From Isoetes taiwanensis (Eukaryota > Streptophyta > Lycopodiopsida > Isoetales > Isoetaceae): a stretch of 64,000 nt of DNA. The position numbers and the translations under genes are program-made. Location: positions 9,733,017 to 9,797,016 of the forward strand of contig JAJEKV010000025.1 in assembly GCA_021234155.1 (NCBI GenBank), in the 5' to 3' direction. The notes below the pieces were generated by a model. The model did not search any database. It saw only the letters and a list, made by a program, of their open reading frames with translations, and was not told the DNA's origin. Of this stretch, positions 21,967 to 33,461 are shown piece by piece. Positions within the stretch are counted from its first letter, which is position 1, and the number at the start of each line of letters is the position of its first letter.

Positions 21967-22160
21967 GTCTAGGATTTTTTTTTGGGTTGCCCCTAGGGGG
22001 GCAAACCCTCGTTTATGTGGGTATGTGGGCATATTCAGGTATATGCTGGCATATGCCTAGCATATACTGGTGACTGCTAAAAACTGGCTCGACCCTGTAA
22101 ATTGGCGGTGGCCAGTATCGCTGGGCGGCGGTGTGGAAACTGGGTAACTGGCGGGCCATA
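21967..22160 (+). repeat. ~190 bp interspersed repeat, copy 1 (left flank of a captured-gene segment)
   Basis: Begins with a T run, then GGGTTGCCCCTAGGGGGGCA and AACCCTCGTTTATGTGGG, followed by a GCATATTC.AGGTATATG core and a GC-richer CTGGC-containing tail. A second copy is at 24477-24665 and a partial third at 25518-25600, all on the + strand. Confidence 0.75.
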
Positions 22161-22193
22161 GTTTGAGAAGAACTAGATGCGATAGCCAAATGG

Positions 22194-22679
22194 TTGCTCT
22201 GTGATCAAGTTTCTGATGCTCTGCCGACTTCCCCCTACTGGAGTGGCTTATCTATCGGAGGCATTTTATCTACCGGAGCTCATGGAAGGTCTCTTTTAGG
22301 GCATGGAAGTGTTGTTCATGAGTATCTCAAAAACATCCGCCTTGTAGTCCCTGCTCCTGCCTCTCAAGGATTTGCTAGAATCATCTCTCTCGACCATCGT
22401 AACAAGAGCTTTGGGGCTGCTAGGATTTCTCTGGGTGTCCTTGGAGTTATCTCCAAAGTGACCTTCAAGTTGCAGCCCATTTTCAAGCGCTCTGTTACTA
22501 ATATTCTTACATCTGATCTTGACCTTGATAATAAGGTTGTTTCATTTGGTCAACAATATGAATTTGGTAATATCACTTAGTATCCATCTCAAGGATCTGT
22601 TGTGTTTATGGAAGACTACGGGGTCTCAATAAATTGTTCTGGTGATGGATCAGTGAAAAATTCCTCTGGATCAGTTTAA
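22194..22679 (+). pseudogene. L-gulonolactone oxidase-like (FAD-linked oxidase) gene fragment, broken
   Basis: The frame from 22194 shows SPYWSGLSIGGILSTGAHGR, VHEYLKNIRLVVPA, SLGVLGVISKVTFKLQP and FKRSVT. This is the second half of the FAD-binding (PCMH) domain of plant L-gulonolactone oxidase-like proteins, enzymes linked to ascorbate synthesis. The start of the protein and the FAD-linking N-terminal part are absent. After GNIT an in-frame TAG at 22578-22580 stands where the family has a tryptophan, followed by YPSQGSVVF in the same frame to about 22679; the C-terminal catalytic domain is also missing. It is a fragment that cannot give an active enzyme. Confidence 0.85.
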
Positions 22680-22776
22680 CATGGGTTTTGCAACAAACAA
22701 TCCTGCATGCATTCCACATGCATTTAGCATTCTTTTTATCAGAATGGTCTCTTAAATTGGTATTTGCTAACTGCAG

Positions 22777-23741
22777 GTGTTTTTGTTCTTGAATTTCACG
22801 ATAGCAATGCAGATGAGTTTAAGGCTTTGTATGCAGAGCTTGCTGCACCAATGAGGGAAAAAGGTTTAAGATTTCTTCTTATAAATGCTGTGGATAACAA
22901 AGAAGTCTTGAAGGTTGTTTTCTTCATTGTAGGTACTTGTCATGCAAACCAGTGTGCATTACTATTCTACTCTTCTTCTGACTCCTATTTTACTTGAACA
23001 ATACAGGATGGAAAAGCAAAAGAATGAGCATTATCTGAGCCAGTTCCTCTGAAGAATGACGAACCAGTGAAAGTTGTTGTGCGTAACTCGATAGAGGATG
23101 AAGTGTTCAAGTCTGGGAAAGATGGTGCGTCTAAGGCTCACATTGTATAGTTGTATTATATGCTTCTAACCTAGAGATCTTTGAAGCTAAAGTCAGATGA
23201 GTTTCAAAGATACCTTTCTTAGCACTTTGAAGAGCATAATGTAAGCATTTTCAGAGCCCCGTTGTAAACTATTTTGACAACGTTAAACGTGCCAGCAGTT
23301 CTGCTCTTTATAGATATGGACAGAATAGAGCTAGTCATAAACAGATTACACTGCATAAACAGCATTGTTTGTCAGAAAAGTTTGAAAAGGAAGTAAAATA
23401 AGTACCTGGAGCCGATGTATTAGACTTGTTGCTTTCTGTGCTCCAACTTTTCAAGTGAATGAACCGATGGAATTGAAAACATTGGAAAGAAATCTTCCTG
23501 TTAGACAATTATGCTGGCCATTTTGATTGGTCGCAGATGCAGTTTCTTTTCTTATCTAAATGCCAATATTGATTTTCCTGTTCAGTAAATGAATTAAAAT
23601 TAATATTTTTTTACTTCGATTTGCTGCAGTTCTGCTTGAGTTCTATGCACCTTGGTGTGGCCATGCATGAAGTTGGCTCCCACACTCATGGAGGTCGCAC
23701 AACACTTTAAGGATGACTCCCAAATAATGATTGCAAAAATG
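22777..23741 (+). pseudogene. Protein disulfide isomerase gene fragment with introns, broken
   Basis: Three exon-like blocks keep splice borders. 22777-22913 runs from after CTGCAG to AAG|GTTGTT and encodes FVLEFHDSNADEFKALYAEL. 23007-23124 runs from after ATACAG to GATG|GTGCGT and encodes KNDEPVKVVVRNSIEDEVFK. 23630-23741 runs from after CTGCAG and encodes LLEFYAPWCGH, the a' thioredoxin-domain active site. Together they match the b'-a' part of a plant PDI, an endoplasmic reticulum oxidoreductase. Exon 2 has an in-frame TGA after DGKAKE. In exon 3 a one-base loss right after CGH destroys the second active-site cysteine and shifts the frame; the shifted frame continues as MKLAPTLMEVAQHF. Retained introns show it came from DNA, not from an mRNA copy. 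Confidence 0.88.
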
Positions 23742-24476
23742 GTGCGCCCATGAGTGGAAATTATTGTAAATAAGTGGCAAAAGGGTTAGTGGTATGGAAA
23801 ATTAAGGTTATTATTTTGGTTTGAATTTATGGGTAAATTCTCCTATTTCTCCTATTTATGGGTGGAACAGAAAGAGCATGCGTTAATGGCTGATCATTTA
23901 TGATTTTATATACTACTAATGGGAATATCAATAGCACCCCACGAATTATCCTTGCCCTTGGAATTAAACCATCTCATAATTGTAGTCATCCAGATGGCAG
24001 TATTATGTCATGAACAGCAGATTGATTGAATAGATTCATGGCATGATTTATGCTGCAAAGTTCAAAAGGTTCCTATATTTCCAAGCAAAATAAAATAACA
24101 TTTTCATACAATGGAGGGTAGACTTTTATATTTTATATAATTGGTAAAGAAGGATGTTTGTCATTCTTTCCTGCGAAGCCTTATGCGGCTGGGAATAACT
24201 CCATAGAATGTGTTTACCATGTGGGCTTAGAAACCTCATTTCTGTACTTTGCAATATAAAGTTCTTTTAAAATATTGCACCATTGAGAACACGTTTTAAA
24301 TCGCCCTTCTCCTATTCTATTCTCTGGACTTTTTGATAACAGCTTAAGAGGGAAAAAAATTCTTAAATGCTCTTCTGCTTTCACGAAATGCACCTAGACT
24401 TTTGAAAATTCACGGGATGCTCTAGGTCAACGTACGCTTTGTTGTTTCATATTTCACAAGATATTTCTTTCAATGG
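23742..24476. other. AT-rich remainder of the captured-gene segment
   Basis: Probably former PDI intron sequence and filler. No further PDI exon recognised. Confidence 0.35.
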
Positions 24477-24665
24477 ATTTTTTTGGGTTGCCCCTAGTTG
24501 GCAAACCCTTGCTTATATGGGGTTTTGGCATATTCCAGGTATATGTCGACATATACCTAGAATATGCCAAAAACTGCTTCAAACTGGTTGTTGCCAGTAA
24601 ACTGGCGGTCAGCCCTGTTGCAAGTCGGTGTTGTTCGAACCGGCTAACCGGCTCTTTCTCCTTTC
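24477..24665 (+). repeat. ~190 bp interspersed repeat, copy 2 (right flank of the captured-gene segment)
   Basis: Matches 21967-22160 in order: T run, GGGTTGCCCCTAG, GGCAAACCCT, TGGCATATTCCAGGTATATG, then CTGGC/CCGGC-rich tail. Confidence 0.75.
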
Positions 24666-25517
24666 CGGCCTCTTCTGAAACAAGGAGCAGAATTGGCTTA
24701 TACTAGAACTGGCACCATACTAGAAATAGGATGGGGAATTCATCCTAGCACAGAAGAACAGATGGCTGGAAGCAGTGCATTAATTGCCTTCAGCAATTCA
24801 ACTTACAAGTAGTCAACTTACAAGTAGCTCCACATCCTTCGAATGCTAAGTTGAGTTTCAGCCGCGCTTAATATCATCTATATTTTCTACGTGCCCTCTT
24901 CCAAGTCAAGTTTTTTCAGCTGCAAAGACAGAATATATGCATAACCTTTTATAGTGTGAACACAATAAATGATCTACAATTACGAACAACCTATGTTGGC
25001 AGAAGCTCCTGTCCATTCGAATGATGGAGAGAAACATGTAGACAAGCAATTGAAGCATGAGGAGCTGCACTTTTGCTATATAATATTTCAGATCAACAAT
25101 TGCCGGGGTCAAAACTTTCAAGCTTTGGTGATATAAGGCTTGTTTACCTTGAACAACAACACTTTTTGGATTGGTATTGGGTTTCGCAACATAAGTGCAG
25201 CACTTCTGGTGCAATGTGTTTAGCAAATAATGAAAAAACGATTTGGAAGTTTTGGTCATTGTCTTGAGAGCCATCAACTTTTCAACTGTGTATTGTTTCA
25301 TCTTGAAAAAAAGGAAAACATGGATATTTTTCAATTTGCTGGACGTTTAATGATTTAGTTTTCTCATACCTTGCAAGTAAATTTTGGGGTTAGATAAGAC
25401 ATTTTTTAATGGAATTGAAAAATGAAGGCGGCCTCTTTGAGCATGCATGGAATGCCTTGCCTTATGAATTATGAATTGGGCATGGAAATAGCATTCCACT
25501 GATATGATTGAATCCAG
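24666..25517. other. AT-rich intergenic sequence
   Basis: A 142-codon minus-strand frame at 24906-25334 shows no motif and typical low-complexity composition; I leave it uncalled. Confidence 0.4.
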
Positions 25518-25600
25518 GTTTTTGGGTTGCCCCTAAGGGTAAAACCCTCATCCATGTGGGTTTGTGGCATATTCCAAGTATATGTCAGTATATGCTCGAA
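25518..25600 (+). repeat. Interspersed repeat, partial copy 3
   Basis: TTTTTGGGTTGCCCCTAAGG, AAACCCTCATCCATGTGGGT and GGCATATTCCAAGTATATGT match the first half of the repeat at 21967; the tail is not recognisable. Confidence 0.7.
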
Positions 25601-25986
25601 AACATGACTTTGAAGTGTGATTTAAGCCATTTCACTCTCGGGTCACGGAGGGCAACCCTCCGTGCGCAACACCTTGTTTTTTTCTTGTGTTTGTTTTATA
25701 GTCATTGCTTCAAACAAGTTCATACATGATAAGCTTTATTTGAGTCTATGGTGTATAATGTTGATTTTCTAGTTCTTTTGAAGCCCATAATTGGCATAAC
25801 ATAGGGGCTTATTTGATGGCAAGTTGTAATAACGACATGAATTTATTGAACTAATTTGACTTGCCATTGACTCCATCAAGGGAAATGAACAGTGTTCCAA
25901 GTTTATACAAAGCCTCTATTGATAAATAAATGGACTTATTATCAATAATAAAAGAAAAAATGAGGTAAGAAAAGCAGAAAAATGAG
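25601..25986. other. Intergenic sequence with a perfect 9 bp hairpin and the left LINE target duplicate
   Basis: 25644-25664 is CACGGAGGG-CAA-CCCTCCGTG. AGCAGAAAAATGAG at 25973-25986 is the left target-site duplicate of the LINE that starts at 25987. Confidence 0.7.
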
Positions 25987-25998
25987 CCAAATTTTATT

Positions 25999-26715
25999 GT
26001 GCAGGTCCCCAAGATCTGTGTTGCTCTGCCTGCTTTGCAGCCTGTGCCCACTTCTCTTCCAGTGCGTAGTGGTCCCTGGCATTTTCTCTTCCGATTGAAG
26101 CTTTTGAATGGCTCTGAGATCCGGTGGATGTTTCCATCTATTGTGCTACCATCTGACCCTATTGTTGATCCTGCTGGTGCTTGTGATGTGGTAGGGGTTG
26201 CAGGTGCTTCTGCAGGGGCCCGGGATTCCTCTGTTCCTGAGGCAATAGGCAGAGGACTCCGTGGTGCAGTGAGTGGAGTTGGACGAGGTGGTGTGGTTGG
26301 GAGAGGTGGTGTGGGACGAGGCCGGGGCAGGCTTGCTGCTGGCCGCCCATTGGATGGCGGGGCTAGGGGACGTGGTGGCTCAGGGGAGGGCTCAGATGAT
26401 GATTTGGTTGTGGCTAGGTCTGAGGATAGGGTTGCGGGAGGGGCTGATCATCCTGCTAGGGATGTCCCGGTAGCGGTATGTGCTGAGCATGAGATGGCTG
26501 GAGCAGCCCAGTTGGAGGTAGAGACTAGTGTGGCCCATGACTCTATGGAGGTGCCTGGGGGACTTTCAACATGTGTTGGAAGTGGAGTGTCACATAGAGC
26601 GGCTGTGGGTCACTTTGCTGTGATTAATCCTCTGGCTCTAGATGATGACTCTGCGGAGTTGGCTGATGGCCTGGTAGGTAGGCATGTGGGGCTTGACACT
26701 TCTCCTCCGGGATGA
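25999..26715 (+). pseudogene. LINE ORF1 C-terminal part
   Basis: Open frame leading directly into ORF2; rich in Gly, Arg and Ala (for example GRGGVGRGRGRLAAGRP) with acidic C-terminal portion. It is presumed to be the tail of the nucleic-acid-binding ORF1 protein, by position. No zinc knuckle is present, because the element is cut off upstream. The first ATG is probably accidental. The stop TGA overlaps the ORF2 start as ATGA. Confidence 0.55.
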
Positions 26716-29700
26716 ATAGGTCGATCCTCAGTTGGAATGTGTGGGGGGTGCGGTCCTCTAGTAGTAAGAGGGCTCGTGTTTCTTTGGCGCTTCAGCAGTT
26801 GCGTCCTGATATTGTTTGTATTCAGGAGCATAAGTGTCACATGGGTGATAAGTCCAGGCTCATGAATATGGTTGGTAGGCAGTTTGTCTCTATTGCTTCT
26901 TCTTCTGGGCGGACTAGTGGGGGTACTCTTATTGCTTGGCGGATGGATGTGCAGGTCACATACTCTGTAGCAGATAGGTTTGGTCGGTGGGCAATAATTA
27001 AGTGGTTGGAGGGAGGGCACGAGTGGGGGATTGTTAATGTTTATGGCCCTAATCAGCCTTCTCAATGGGGTGCTTTATGGGCCACAGTCTGGAATAAGTT
27101 CCGAGCCCTTGGTGGGTTGCAGGTCGCTTGGTTGCTGTTAGGGGACTTCAATATGGTAGAGCGAGTAGAGGATCGCTCTGATTCTGGAATCCAGGTTGTG
27201 CTGGGTTTGAGAGAGACCAGTGGTCTCATTTGTTGCAGGATTTGGCCTTGGTTGAGGTCCCTGGGGACTTGTCTTTCACCTATTGTAATAGGCAGATTGG
27301 TGCGGGCCGGGCGTATGCTAGGCATGACCGGTGCTATGCTCCCCATGAACACTGGATGGTGTGCCCTCTTTGTGCCAGAGTAACATTCTGTCTACCTCCA
27401 TTTCTGATCATTACCCTCAGGTTTTGTCCAGTCAGGGTGCGGTTGCCTCTCGGCCCTCTAGAACGGTGTTCTGTTTGAACGCCCGGCTTCTGGCTGATGC
27501 GGATTTCTCGGTCCAGTGCCAGGAGTTGTGGCTTGATACCTTTTCATCTCTAAAGGGTATGTGGTATGGTGACTGCGTTGGCCAGGGTGAAGCATTTTGC
27601 TAAGGCTTTTGGTAGGCAGCGTGTGTAGCAGGAGCGGCAGGAGTTGCATGGTCTCTATCAGGTGTTGGAGAAGATTCGGGCGCAGCCTTCTGATGGCATT
27701 AGGGAGAATGCAGTGTTACAGCGTATTGTTGCTCTGGAGCAGGTTAAAGTGCAGGAGGCGCGTGTGAAGGCGGCCCTTACCTGGTTGAAGGAGGGGGACA
27801 CAACCAGCTTCAGAGCAGCTAGGCAGCGACGATATGCAGCATCTATGGCGTCCCTTGTGTTGCCTGATGGCCGGACTTTAAAGGATCCTGCTGATTTGCA
27901 GCGGTATGTGCATGCTCATTTCTCAGGGTTTTTCGCACAGTGCACTCTTCCCTATGAGCAGGAGATGCAGGAGCTTGGTTTGGGGGTTGTTAAGCCATCT
28001 ATTGCAGGAGCTCTCCAGAGAGGATTTAGCGGAGGCATGTATGTGCATGGCCAAGGATAAATGTCCTGGGCTGGATGGCATCCCTGTGGAGTTCTTTCAG
28101 ACTTATTGGGAGTGGGCTGGTGAGTCTGTGTACCAGGTGTATCTTGAGTTGCTGCAGTCTTCTCAAATGGATAGGATCTTGAATACCGCATGCATTTCCT
28201 TGATTCTTAAGGTTAAGCAGCCTTCTACCATTAATGATTGGAGGCCTATCTCCTTGTTGTCCTCTGTGTACAAGATTATTGCGAAAGCCCTGGCAGAGAA
28301 GTTGAAGCCGGTGTTGACTTCTTCCATTAGTAAGGTGCAGTCTGGGTTTGTTCCTGGGAGGAACATTTTGACTAATGTTGCCGCAGCTTATGAGGGCCTT
28401 TATTGGGCCAGGACAACAGGTCAAGGCATTGCCTATCTTAAGCTTGACTTTGCCAAAGCTTACGATAGTGTCCGTTGGGAGTTCTTGTCTGCCATGATGT
28501 TAGCGTTGGGCTGTGGTCCACGCTTTACAGAGACAGTCATGAAGCTGCATAGGTCAGCACGGGCTATGGTGGTGTGCCAGGGTGAACCCTCTGCCTTTTT
28601 CTCCTTAGGCAGAGGGGTGCGTCAGGGGTGCCCTTTGGCGCCATTTTTGTTTACGATTGTGGCGGAGGCACTATCTCAGTTGTTTTTGGCTGCAGTAGAG
28701 GAGGGGGTGGTGGATGGGCTTCGGATGCAGGATGGTAGCCAGCAGATTATTAACCAGTTTGCCGATGACACTTTCCTCTTCTTGGTGGCAGAAGAGAGGA
28801 ATCTGCGGAATGTGAAGGGTTTGCTGGATACTTTCTCCTTGGCCTCAGGCATTCTTCTGAATTGGGGTAAATGCTCTGCATTATGGGCCCAGCTGCCTCC
28901 GCCTCACCCTTGTTTGGCTCTATTCCCTTGGAAGGTGCTTCCAGGTAATGTGTGTACTAATCTGCTGGGTATTCCCTTTGGAGGGGATGTTTCCATGGGG
29001 AGGGTGTGGGATGAGATTTTGCAGGGGTTGTAGAAACACCTCAATTGGTGGAAGGGTAGGAAGTTGTCCATGGCAGGTAGGATCACTATTGCCAAGTCAA
29101 TACTTTGTAGCACTCATGTGTATACAGCATCTGCAATGTTAGCTCCTGAGGGTAAGATACAGGCTTTGGATAAGATTGTTCGAAATTTCGTGTGGGGGAT
29201 GATGAAGGGGCGGTTGTTAAAGTGGCTTGGTGGAAGTGTCTCTGCCCCCGGGAGGATGGGGGCTTGGCCATTCTGGATTTGGCGCTGCATAGTAAGGTGT
29301 TGGTCTCCAAGTTTGTTTAGAGCACTCTGTAGGATGGAGCATTTTCTCCTAGTACAGTGTTGTTGTTGCAGTCTCTTCGCCATTGTGTGGCGTTTGGGAA
29401 GCCGTCTGTGCATGTGGAGTTGCCCTGGGCATGGTCTCAGGCCTTTCCCACATGCATCCCCTTTTCTCACGGGGGTGTTGCGGGCTTGGGATCATGTGCG
29501 TATGCTCTTCCAGCTAGATTATGCCTCAGTTTATCACCACTCTTCTCCTTTCTTGTGGGTTCATCTACCCCCTGCGCATTTGCCCTTTGGTCGCCATCGC
29601 ATGCTCTGGACGCAGTTCGTTGGAGGCGAGCCGCCAGGCTCACCTTGGAGGATTGGTATTGGGGTGGTCAGCTAGCTTTGTGGGAGTTCTTCGAGCTCGC

Positions 29701-30390
29701 CTTTACTTTGAGGGGCAGGACCGGGCTATCCGGGAACAAGTGGCGGGGAGTATTCCGCTACACATACCTATAGTCCCTCGTGATGATGTGGTGGTGCGGG
29801 GTTTGGAAGGTTCATCCGGATGTTGTGTCTTCTTATTTTGTGCGATCTTGTTACCGGTGCCGGCTATTCATGACACTCCTGCCCCTTCCCGGCAAGTGGT
29901 CTCTGCGCAGCTTCCGGTTCTCGATTAAGCTTGGTTTGGGCGTGGACATGGAGCTCTCCCCACCGAAGGTTAGGGTGCTTCGCGGCGTGCGGTGCACCGC
30001 CAGATCGGTGAATGCCCTTGTGAGTCGGTTTAGGCGGGTGTGAGCCCTCTCGCCCTTGTTGTGGCCTTCATCGTGGAGACTGTGGAGCATTGTGCGGTTT
30101 TATGCCCTCACTTGCGTGGTTTTGGGATTGTGTCGGGGCTCGCTTCGTGAGATTGATCGGCCAAGAGTTGCCGCTTCATGTGTATCCTGGTGCTTGGCCG
30201 CCTTGCGGCCGCAAAGCCTTGCATCTGTGTGTGGCTTGGTTGGTGTGGCTGATTTGGAAGCGGCGGCGGTTGTGGATCCTTCAGGGGATTCAGCAGCCTG
30301 CAGCCTCTTTGATTCCTCAACTCAGGTACAAGCTATTTCAAAGCTTTCTGATGTTCCGGGGATTAGTAGAGCGGAAGTTTGCCATTTGAC
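26712..30390 (+). pseudogene. LINE ORF2: AP-type endonuclease and reverse transcriptase, broken by frameshifts and a stop
   Basis: The endonuclease begins at 26712: SWNVWG, IQEHK with the catalytic Glu, GGTLIAW, NVYGPN, LLGDFNMV. The frame then breaks near 27190, and SDHYP, the endonuclease catalytic His motif, appears in another frame at about 27400. The reverse transcriptase is intact within 27906-29030: CPGLDGIPVEFF, DWRPISLLSSVYKIIAKAL, QSGFVPGRN, LDFAKAYDSV, GVRQGCPLAPFLF and FADD, the catalytic aspartates. A TAG at 29031 interrupts it, but the same frame goes on. More shifts follow near 29200 and beyond, where the usual C-terminal part (FHPDV-type and LPL-type blocks, Trp-rich) can be traced to about 30388. 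It is not translatable as one protein. Confidence 0.92.
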
Positions 30391-30580
30391 GGGACTTCTT
30401 GGGTGTTGTAGATGGTGATGATCGGTTTGTGCAGCAGTAGAGTTTTAGTTTTTCTGTGAGTTTGTTGTGGAGTGTCGAGGTATCGCTGTCTCTTTGGGGC
30501 AGTTCTCCTTCCTCCTCACTTGCTTTGTAACATTACCATTCTTTTAATATATTGATGACACAGTTCTTCCAAAAAAAAAA

Positions 30581-31967
30581 AGCAGAAAAAATGAGAGTTA
30601 AAAAAGCAGGAGTGAAAATAGTTGTTATAGTCACCAAATTTCAAGAGCTTCTAGTGTACATATCTGATCCTTGAAATGGAAACATTCCATTTAAAGACAA
30701 ATAGAGACAAGGTCATTTCTAGCATAGATCGAGAAATAAATATACAAAACAATGTACAATTGACACTATTGTCTAGATCATCTACTCAGATTCCTTATAG
30801 ACACATTTGCAACATAATCCTACATAAACGCCATCACTAAGATTGTGTTCTCGGACAATACATTGGGTTTTGTGATAGCCACAAGTAGTATGGAGCAAGC
30901 ATTGTTTAGTTGACTTTATGGAACTTTATGACTGATATTATAAACAGTTGAATGTGTTTATTAGTCCTTTTGTTAGAGCATGATTTCAAATGATGAAGCT
31001 TAGTGGTGACACCTTGTCTCATGAGATGAATAGAGGAGGGCAATCCTGAACTAGAGTATTGCATCTCATATTGGAACCCTCATATAGGGATTCTTAAGCA
31101 TTTTTACTGTTTGTGCCACATGCACATGGTAATTTGCTCATCTGCTTTTCCTTCGCTGCAGAGACTACTCCTCAAGGAATAATTACCTCGGGATAAATGG
31201 CATCAACGTGTCCTGCAATTTTGCTACAAGATATAATATTTATTTAGTTGCTCATGGGTGTTTTACACAATCATGTTTGTTTATTTCCTTCCAGAGATTG
31301 TGCATATTTTCAAAAACAGCCCATCCGATGTTACATCCAAATTTCAGTATGGTTATAAGGCATTTACCTCCCTATATTGTGTAGGATGTGGTTCTTGTGC
31401 TCGTTCTAGACAAGCACATAAGATGCAGTTGACGAAACACATGGACTCTTGAATTTACCTGCAGTTAGACAATAGGACGTGCCGTGACTGTCTAAGCCCA
31501 GGGGCCACATATATAAATTAGATAATGGCCGACATATTATAACTTGATTTAGGTCTTAGATTGTTTGATATTTTTTTGCATTATAGGAAAGACACGAAGA
31601 ATTAAGCTGTTGTGAGATGCTTGTCCAGCCAAATTATTCCTAAAGCTCTAAATGGAATGGAACACCCTCATATCATAAATTGTTACTTAGATTATAGGAG
31701 TCCACATCTGCTTTGATTTAAGCCCAAATAAGCACATTATATTTCGCATGCTTCCTATGTACCGTGTCGGGGGTTGTTGTTGTATTAGGTATTGAGTTTG
31801 TATATGAAGGCAATAATTGCTAGCTAGATGTGCAATTGCTTGAGCACATATGATTGCTAGTGGACAGGTTTAAGTAGGACATTTCTTGGTAACAGAGTTT
31901 AGCCGATCCAACAGAGATGTAATAAGCTGGCAAAAACTTAGTTGGGTCCATAGCCAATGTGAGACAT
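30581..31967. other. Intergenic sequence; right part is the left flank of the LTR composite
   Basis: Starts with the right LINE target duplicate (30581-30595). No gene recognised; a 64-codon frame at 31258-31452 has no motif. From about 31815 to 31972 the sequence is homologous to 52885-53031 on the other side of the composite insertion. Confidence 0.55.
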
Positions 31968-31972
31968 ATTAT

Positions 31973-33461
31973 TGTAGTGAACCTAGCTAGTAATGGATTT
32001 TTTTAATCAACTCAACCAATAGTAGGGATAATTAAAGATATAAGATATGTAATGGTTTCAAGGCAAAACAATTTAAGTAGTTAAAATAGAAATGCATGCA
32101 AACGTAGTTTCATGCAAACTAAATGCAAACTAGAGATTTCATGCATGCAAAGTGAAGATTGAAAGCTATATAAGAGAGTAGTTAATCAATGGAAGAGGGA
32201 ATCAAGAAAGAAGGGAAGTTGGAAGGAAGAATTTGTTGCAGAGTGAGCTTATAAGCAGTGAGTACATGAAGAGCCTTTGGCCTTAAATTCTGATTGAATG
32301 ATTCACGTGAATGATTATGGTTTGTTGTGGGTTTACCTGCTTCTTTTTGCAGATGATACAGATGTAAATGCTAAGCTGGTTGTGTGTTTGTGGTAAACTT
32401 CTGGCTTCCGCTTTAAGCTTGTTTAGTTTTTTCAATATCCCTGCTAGTTTTGCTTAAGTATTGCCAGGCCATCACTGCTGTACAGCCAGATCCGGAAGGA
32501 TTTAAAGAACAGATAGCGCCATGGATTTCTTGTTTACTTCTTACAGTTCCGGCCTCCTTCTCTGATTGCTAGCTGAGCCAATCCATCTTGCTATTATGCT
32601 TGAAATCTATTCGTGCCTGTAAGTTTTGTCCCATGCATGCCATTGTGGATGCCCTGGGACCCAATCCAAAATTTCCCCAGCTTCTTTACCATTTCTTGCT
32701 CTTTTGCTCAGTGGGTTTATGTAAGATCTATCGAATGAAGCTTGAAATTGCAAATATCCCTGAATCTGACTTTCAAAAACATTGTTAAATGATCCGGCCT
32801 TCCCGTTGTCATGTTCTAACTTTGTTATAGTAACTCATTCGGCCTGTTACAGTTAGATTGGTTGCAAATAGAACATTATATATTGTAAAGTCGTTCTTTT
32901 TATAACAGTCTATTTGGCTGGGGCCTTGGTCTTGCATGGCTAGGTCTCGGGTTCAACTCCTAGTTTTGCGCCTCGATTTTGTGGTAACTTTTTCTTCTAT
33001 TCCCATTGCACTAAATAGGATCACCACGTGTCCATTAGTCTCGAATTATATTCCCAATCTTGAACTTTTGTTCTAGTCTTTGCAATTTTTCCACATTCTG
33101 ACACTTGGTTGAACCAAAGTTACAAGCCATCCACCTTTTTAACGCTTGATCATTACTTCAAGTTCCCCCTAGTTAAGCATGTTGTTTTGGCACGTAACCT
33201 TGCATTTAGGGTGGGTTGCCATTGGGTCATTTAGGGAAGGTTGAGGTGGAGCTAGCCGAGTTATGGGGTTACTTAGAAGGATGCTGGATGTACCAAGATC
33301 ACATGAGCAAAGAAGAGGCTTTTAATTGTCTGTCCCACTTTTTCTTAATTAGGATTGTCAAAACCCATGAATCTCTTCCTAAAGATAGCTTGTCGTCTTG
33401 TTGTGACGCAAGTCGCTACTTTTGTGTTGAAGATCAAAAATCTAAATTTGTACTTCCGGAG
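31973..33461 (+). repeat. LTR of family A/C, + strand, 3'-truncated
   Basis: Begins TGTAGTGAACCTAGCTAGTA. Its first ~1,260 bp are the reverse complement of 35850-34625, and the next ~225 bp that of 33787-33560. It is cut off at ACTTCC, before the LTR end seen at 52838, and joined there to the near-terminal part of an LTR in the opposite orientation. At 33228-33240 it has the uninterrupted site (TTTAGGGAAGG) where the sister LTR carries an 827 bp insertion. Confidence 0.75.

Larger units (their letters stand above)
25987..30580 (+). mobile_element. L1-like LINE retrotransposon, 5'-truncated and frame-shifted
   Basis: The element is bounded by AGCAGAAAAATGAG (25973-25986) and the same sequence with one more A (30581-30595), directly after an A-run at 30571-30580. 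Order: tail of ORF1, ORF2 endonuclease, reverse transcriptase, C-terminal region, short 3' UTR, poly(A). It is far richer in G+C than its surroundings. The 5' end lacks the ORF1 RNA-binding and zinc-knuckle part, as expected from incomplete reverse transcription. Confidence 0.93.

Noticed and set aside
22194-23741. Functional fusion gene of L-gulonolactone oxidase and PDI
   Set aside because: In-frame stops in both parts, a frameshift at the PDI active site and missing ends rule out a working protein.
24906-25334. 142-codon minus-strand frame
   Set aside because: No recognisable motif, low-complexity composition, no splice or promoter context.
26031-30389. Minus-strand and alternate-frame ORFs within the LINE
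   Set aside because: Shadows of the + strand GC-rich coding; no motif.
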